Shown here piece after piece: positions 58,830-64,000 of a DNA stretch of 64,000 bases. Each line of letters opens with the position of its first letter. Within the stretch, counting starts at the first letter, position 1. Both the position numbers and the translations under genes were made by a program. The notes beneath the pieces were generated by a model, which had not been told where the DNA came from, searched no databases, and saw nothing but the letters and a program-made list of their open reading frames with translations. The stretch comes from Alnus glutinosa. Lineage: Eukaryota; Streptophyta; Magnoliopsida; Fagales; Betulaceae. The stretch covers positions 4,729,501-4,793,500 of the forward strand of contig NC_084892.1 in the NCBI RefSeq assembly GCF_958979055.1, given 5' to 3'.

Positions 58830-60132
58830 AATCCTTGAATCATTATTATTGTTGAACAACTTGAGACCCTTGAAATTTAAATATTCTAGTTTGTCTGTTG
58901 ATTCATTCTTAAAAAACTTCTTATTCAAAAAGATTTATTTATTTATTTATTCTTTTAAGATTTGTAACTTTTAGAAATATAAAAATATTATAGTAAAATA
59001 ACTCTCAGCTCAAGTAATGTCTTTTGCCAGGAGCATGGGATTTTACAAGAGTTTTATTTTTTTTATTACACAATTAAAATGTGACTCCTCGCAAAACTCT
59101 ACTATATTAAAAAATTTAAGTATAAGAACAAGTGGAGAGGTATCGTCGTCCTAGTTTAGGGAAAAAAAATTAAAAAAGAAAAAAAAAAGAAAAGAAAGAA
59201 GAGTAATCACCTAATATTCACAATATATTAGATTAAAGCCTCCATTTAAATGGTATTTTGAAAGAAACTATTGGGTTTAAAAAAGTGACAAGTATAACAT
59301 ATTGGAGTGCATAAAGTAGTGTAAATAGTCATACTATTCATTTATGAAAAAGGGGTTATGAAATATGAATGGTGAAAGTTACAAATGAAATTGACTTATC
59401 AAAATTTCACTTCTAATTTTTTTTTTTTTTTAAAAAAAAAACTTAATGAAAGAATAAACAAATGAATCATTACAACGAAGAGACATTTGAAAAATATAAT
59501 TTATGTGCGACACTAGAAGACAACTAACATAAAAAAAAATAAAAATAAAATGTAAGGACAAAAGTTGGTTGTAATTTAACAATAATTTGGGGGAGTAATT
59601 GGAGAGTTAGCTATTCAAAACAAAATCGATTATTTTCACATAAAATTATCAAAGTACCCTAATAACCTCTATTAATTAATAACAGATTATCATTGGAAAT
59701 TCAAATGAATTAAGCTCTATGATGTGCTCGTCCAAGATTGCCAACTTAAGGAGAAAAGGTAAAAAAAAAAAAAAAAAAAAATGAAAAATGATTGAGAATA
59801 CTTTTAAACACATAATTTTTGAAGCGGCCCATATAACGATATAATGTGAAAGAAGTACACATCTAGAAAACTTCTAAACAGTCCAAATTGAAAAGTGGTG
59901 GAGCTGCTGGTTGTTGTTGGAAGAGCTTGGGATGAGGCCCATTCAGTGGGATGAGGGGAGAGTTGATGGCAAGAATTGTGATGAAAGAGAGTCCCCTTCA
60001 AAAGATGAGAGCAGGGCTACCAAAATTAGAGGCAAGCTAGAAAAGAAAAGAAAGAAAAAAAAAGAAAAAACTGATTGCTGATGTGGAAGGACTTTAACTT
60101 GGGATCCCATCCAATGGAGGACATGGCAAGAT
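58830..60132. other. Intergenic between the cysteine-rich gene and ALG7
   Basis: AT-rich spacer with several poly(A) and poly(T) runs (59160-59200, 59418-59450, 59761-59781). The last 200-300 bp presumably hold the ALG7 promoter. No TATA box stands out, which suits a housekeeping gene. Confidence 0.4.
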
Positions 60133-60279
60133 ATGATTCGCCCAAATGACGACAAAGCAAGAGAAGAAGAAAATTCTAATTCTGACCGCGTCCAAAACGC
60201 AGAGTTTTGCAATGGACAAGACCAAGAGTTACAGAGAGTAACATTTCGGAGAGGGAGAGAGAGAGGGAGAGAGTCCACC

Positions 60280-63200
60280 ATGACAGCTCGCAAGAGAGCT
60301 TCGGCAGACGCATCGATAGAAACCAAACCCCAAGAGAAACCGAAATCTCAAGACCCCACGCCAGCCGAGCCTCCCACTGCTCCACTAAAGTCGAAGTCCG
60401 TTTTCATTGTGAAGCTCTCGCTCTTACTATTGGGTCCATACTTGTACCTCATCTTCCACCACTACAAGATCGACCAGGACCTCAAGAGGCCGATTCTCAT
60501 AAATGCGGGGCTCAGCCTCGCTGGATTCTTCGTCACTCTTAAGATGATCCCCGTGGCTTCCAGATACGTCATCAGGCGCAATCTCTTTGGCTACGATATC
60601 AACAAGAAGGGTACCCCTGGAGGCACTCTCAGAGTGTGAGTTTTTTTTTTTCCCTTTTCCTTTTCTTTCCTGTTGTTTGCGTGTGTTTTTTTGATTGAAT
60701 TATGATCTGGGTTTGTGTTAGATTTGGTTTTAAGTTCAATTTGTCAGCTGGGTGTGTGGCAGATTTGGTTTTTGATTGAATTTGTCAACTGGGTATGTGT
60801 TAGACTTGCTTTTCGTTGGATTTGTGGACTGGTTTGTGTTAGATTTGCCTTTTTGTCGAATTTATGAAGTGGGTTTCTGTTGGATTCTCAATTTTCATTG
60901 CCATCATTAAATAGAAATGTGATTTTGTCCTCTTTGTTTTAAGTGATTTTTAATTGACTTTAATGGTTGTATACGGTATGTATCACTTTGGGTAGGTACT
61001 AGACCCCATATTTTTTTTCTGGATTTTTAAAATTTGTTTTGATTTTGACATTTTAGGACTGTTTGTTTATTGGAAATTATATGAGATGCCTCACCCTCGT
61101 TCTGAGTTTGATTTAATGTATCTGCGTGAGTTCATTAATTTTAGTAATCATCTTAAAATCGAATTTGTATTCATGTTTCTCTTCTCCTTTTTGGTTTGAC
61201 ACATTCTATAATTTCTCTTTCATTGAACGATAGCTGAAAACTTGAGCTGCACAGTTTCAGTTTGACGGGTGCTTGCAAATGGTCCAACAACTGGGAAAGA
61301 AGAGTTAATGAGTGGACAATTCTGATTTTTTGTTTTCAGCGGGAGTTGCAAGTAAACTTTAACTGATCTTAAGTAATCAATTAATTTGTGATTCTGAGGT
61401 TTTGTAAGCCATAGGAGCAAATTCTAAACGAAACCTTCCCATGGAAAAAATGCTAAGTTCAAAGCAAAGCAATGAGAATATATTGTTAGTATTCTCTTTT
61501 CTTTTTTCTTTTCTGTTTTTTCCTCCATTTATTCATATACCTTTGAATCTCAATGTACTCATCTAACTTCTCTTATTATCCTTGATGACAGTATTTTGTA
61601 ATTTTTGCAGGCCTGAGTCGTTGGGTATTGTTGTTGGGATTGTTTTCTTGGTGTTGGCCATCTTATTTCAGTATTTTAACTTCACATCAGATTCAAACGT
61701 AAGTTTATTATCTTTTGAAAAAGTTTATAGTTCATAAACTTGTACAAAACGAAAAAAGAAAAGCTTCAAGCTCGTGGCATTTTTTAAATTATTGATTCTT
61801 AAGACTTCTAAGTAGAAAATTTGTACGGACCAATGGGTGTGTTTGATAAACCTTTTGTAGTGTTTTTATTTTTTAAATAGTAATAAGAAGTGATTGATGT
61901 GATATAAAAAGTTGGAATGTTTTGAAGTTTATTTTTTTAGAGAAAAGTGGGGGGAGGGGTTTGCCAAACAGCCCCAATATCTATTTGTTTTCATTTTGAG
62001 GGACATATGGTTGCCTTGCAGTCCTCTAGTCAATTTTGTTCTATCTTGTTGTGACAACGTGTGATAGTAAGCAGAAATTGAAGATTGAAGATCAAAGGTA
62101 ACTCAGGAAGAGAAAAAATAATGAAAAGGGAAGAGAAAATCCTATCTAACCCAAAGAAAACGGAGAATAACTCTAGAAATTCTAAAATTTGATTAAAACT
62201 CAAAGTGTTGAACTAAGCCCACAAGCTAAGCTTCAATAGCTAAAGCAAACTGACTTTTGCCAAAAACAACAAATTTCTAATTATTACATAAAATCAAATT
62301 AAGGATTCTGTTAAAAATACGGTGAAATCCAGTAATAAATCTCTACTAAAACGAGAAAAGAAAGACTTAAATGACAAAAAATAACTTAAAATAGTGATTC
62401 AAAGTGAAAAAAAAAAGGAAGGATTTTGGGCCTGAAACAGCCCTTACCAAGCACCGACGTGCATGCCGAAAAGAACTTTCTAGATTGGGGTTTTATGCAC
62501 GATTCTGATACTTGTAGCAAAAGTTATGCCCGATTTACTGCCTATTGCGTGATATTGACCCAATTATACCTGATTCTTGCCATTCTTGCACTAATATTCT
62601 TAGTCAAGATATTTCAGCGTCATTAACTTAGAATCTGACAACTTAGCATCTGCCAATCCTCCTGCGTCAGGTTGTAAGTAGAGTTCGTAATCCAAAATAA
62701 TATCCTAATGGAAGCAAGGTGGGGAATGTTACAAGCAGTAGTGATAAACTGGAAAAGTGTTCAAGTTTTGGTGTGGTGGAGGTGGGATTGCCTTTGTATG
62801 CATTTTTGGATTCTTCATTTATGACTATCACAATGTGATAGAGAGGCGCCTTGCAAGGTGGAAGAAATTACACTTGTCTACGGGGATGGAAGAAATTATA
62901 CCTGTCTAAGGTTGAAAAATTTCCTATCTAATTTACCTACATATTACCTAGATAGAGCATGATGGTGAAAATGAATTTTTTGTAGCCTAGGACTTCTATT
63001 AGTTGATGTTTCAATGGGTTGAGTCAAGCAATTGTATTGATGCACTTGTCTGTTATGGTTTCGTTCAAATTACATTAGATATACTGTTCGTATTATCCTT
63101 AATAACCGATATTATTCTAGAATATTGATTTTCCATTCGAAATAGTTGATTTTATTCAACCTTTTAGCAAATTTTGTGTCCTAAATGTTCAGGTAGAGAT

Positions 63201-64000
63201 CATTGTGTCCACCTTTAGCAACCATTAGTAGGCTTGCCAGAAAAATAGGGAAATCTCTGGAGAAACATGCAAGGGGCCTATGATGCTTTATAGCACCATT
63301 TATTTGCTCTTCAGCTTCATTTGGCTTGAGAAAGTGGAAGTTCAACAATGATTTGCTCCTTCATGTTTGCTTCCAATAAATGCTCTCTTCTTTCTTTCTT
63401 TGTACTTTTATTTATTTATTTATCATTTTAAGGTTACAAAGCTTTTATTTATTTTTATGCTTATTGGGACTCCTTGGATAAGCTCAACTTAACTCATGAT
63501 GTCCTTATTCCTAACAACGTGTTAATAAGTTGTGAAATGCTTTAACTAGAATAAAATTGATTTTTTTGATAAGTAACTAGAATAAAATTGATGTTTTCAC
63601 TACATCAATGATGCAGTGGCTTGTTGAGTACAATGCGGCATTGGCATCCATCTGCTTCATGACATTACTTGGATTTGTCGATGATGTCCTTGATATCCCT
63701 TGGAGAGTGTGAGTATCCAGTCATCTTTGTCCTTTTTCTAAGCATTTATTTCATTGCATCCTTCTTGAACTAGTGCTGGATTGTATTTCTTATGTACTTC
63801 CTTGTGATTGTGAAGAGCAGGAAATTACTGCTGCCATCATTTGCTGCACTTCCTTTGTTGATGGCCTATGCTGGGCATACAACAATTATTATACCAAAGC
63901 CTCTCATTCCATATGTTGGCCTAGAGATTCTTGATCTAGGTATGATTTCTGATGTGGAAAAACAATATCTCAAAGAGAGAAACATACCATTTAAATGGTT
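60280..64000 (+). CDS. ALG7: UDP-GlcNAc:dolichyl-phosphate GlcNAc-1-phosphotransferase (ALG7/GPT), 5' half
   Basis: This ER membrane enzyme transfers GlcNAc-1-phosphate to dolichyl phosphate, the first step of N-glycan precursor assembly and the target of tunicamycin. Exons 60280-60635, 61611-61698, 63617-63708 and 63821-63939 give the first 218 residues; the gene runs off the right edge. The start MTARKRAS is chosen because it matches the family N-terminus and has a CCACC context. An in-frame ATG at 60133 would add 49 hydrophilic residues and is less likely. Visible are several membrane segments, [12 protein letters not shown] (cytosolic loop), [33 protein letters not shown], the metal-binding [13 protein letters not shown], and [18 protein letters not shown]. 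The 5' leader is GA-rich (60249-60272). Confidence 0.94.

Noticed and set aside
60133..60279. In-frame upstream ATG extending ALG7 by 49 residues
   Set aside because: The extension is hydrophilic, partly encoded by the GA-rich leader, and lacks family support; the ATG at 60280 has a better context and matches the known N-terminus.
59943..60385. Minus-strand open frames opposite the start of ALG7
   Set aside because: Composition is Leu/Ser repeats created by the GA-rich leader and the ALG7 exon on the other strand; no motifs or promoter.
1..64000. Search for tRNA genes, CRISPR arrays and bacterial or viral operons
   Set aside because: No cloverleaf with proper B box was seen by eye and no regular spacer arrays exist; gene structure is plant nuclear throughout. 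A tRNAscan run would settle the tRNA question.

Overview
This window is nuclear DNA of a flowering plant, most likely a woody eudicot. The genes are split by many GT-AG introns and the introns and spacers are AT-rich. Copia LTR remnants, L1-type LINE tails, foldback elements and microsatellites fill much of the rest. A placement near Fagales is only an impression from the style of the LINE 3' ends. There are no operons, CRISPR arrays or recognisable tRNA genes.

From left to right: (1) 222-2719, plus strand, the C-terminal exons of a plastid release-factor-like protein (PrfB3 type) that lacks the GGQ and SPF motifs. (2) 3.9-20.1 kb, an accessory region. It holds a broken short-chain dehydrogenase (SDR) at 3945-4959, Copia remnants at 5240-6937 and 17690-18740, the intact SDR paralogue at 9691-10692, a possible CACTA-like transposon at 13092-16160, and a rearranged copy of the SDR 3' flank at 18970-20115 that has itself received a 672-bp foldback element. 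(3) 23364-34331, plus strand, folylpolyglutamate synthase, with two in-frame starts that could give organellar and cytosolic forms. (4) 36022-45346, plus strand, a KOBITO1/ABI8/ELD1-type glycosyltransferase-like gene; its 3.4-kb intron 6 carries two LINE remnants and a 139-bp tandem duplication. (5) 46918-55713, plus strand, an ARP-type AP endonuclease with SAP domain; intron 5 uses a GC donor and hosts a 1.83-kb non-autonomous LTR element, and the fifth exon holds an internal 90-nt segment that must be spliced out or is a homopolymer frameshift pair. (6) 58346-58762, minus strand, a small secreted cysteine-rich protein with a clear TATA box. (7) 60280 to the right edge, plus strand, the first half of ALG7/GPT, the enzyme that starts the dolichol-linked N-glycan.

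The genes are an ordinary plant neighbourhood, each with its own promoter and no shared pathway. Exon models were built by hand from the reading frame, splice dinucleotides and phase. The FPGS, KOB1, ARP and SDR models each close in frame from start to stop. I found no convincing undescribed system. The most notable signals are a circularly permuted duplication with a microhomology junction, the ARP exon anomaly with its GC-AG intron, an ORF1-only LINE derivative, and several mobile insertions with readable target-site duplications.
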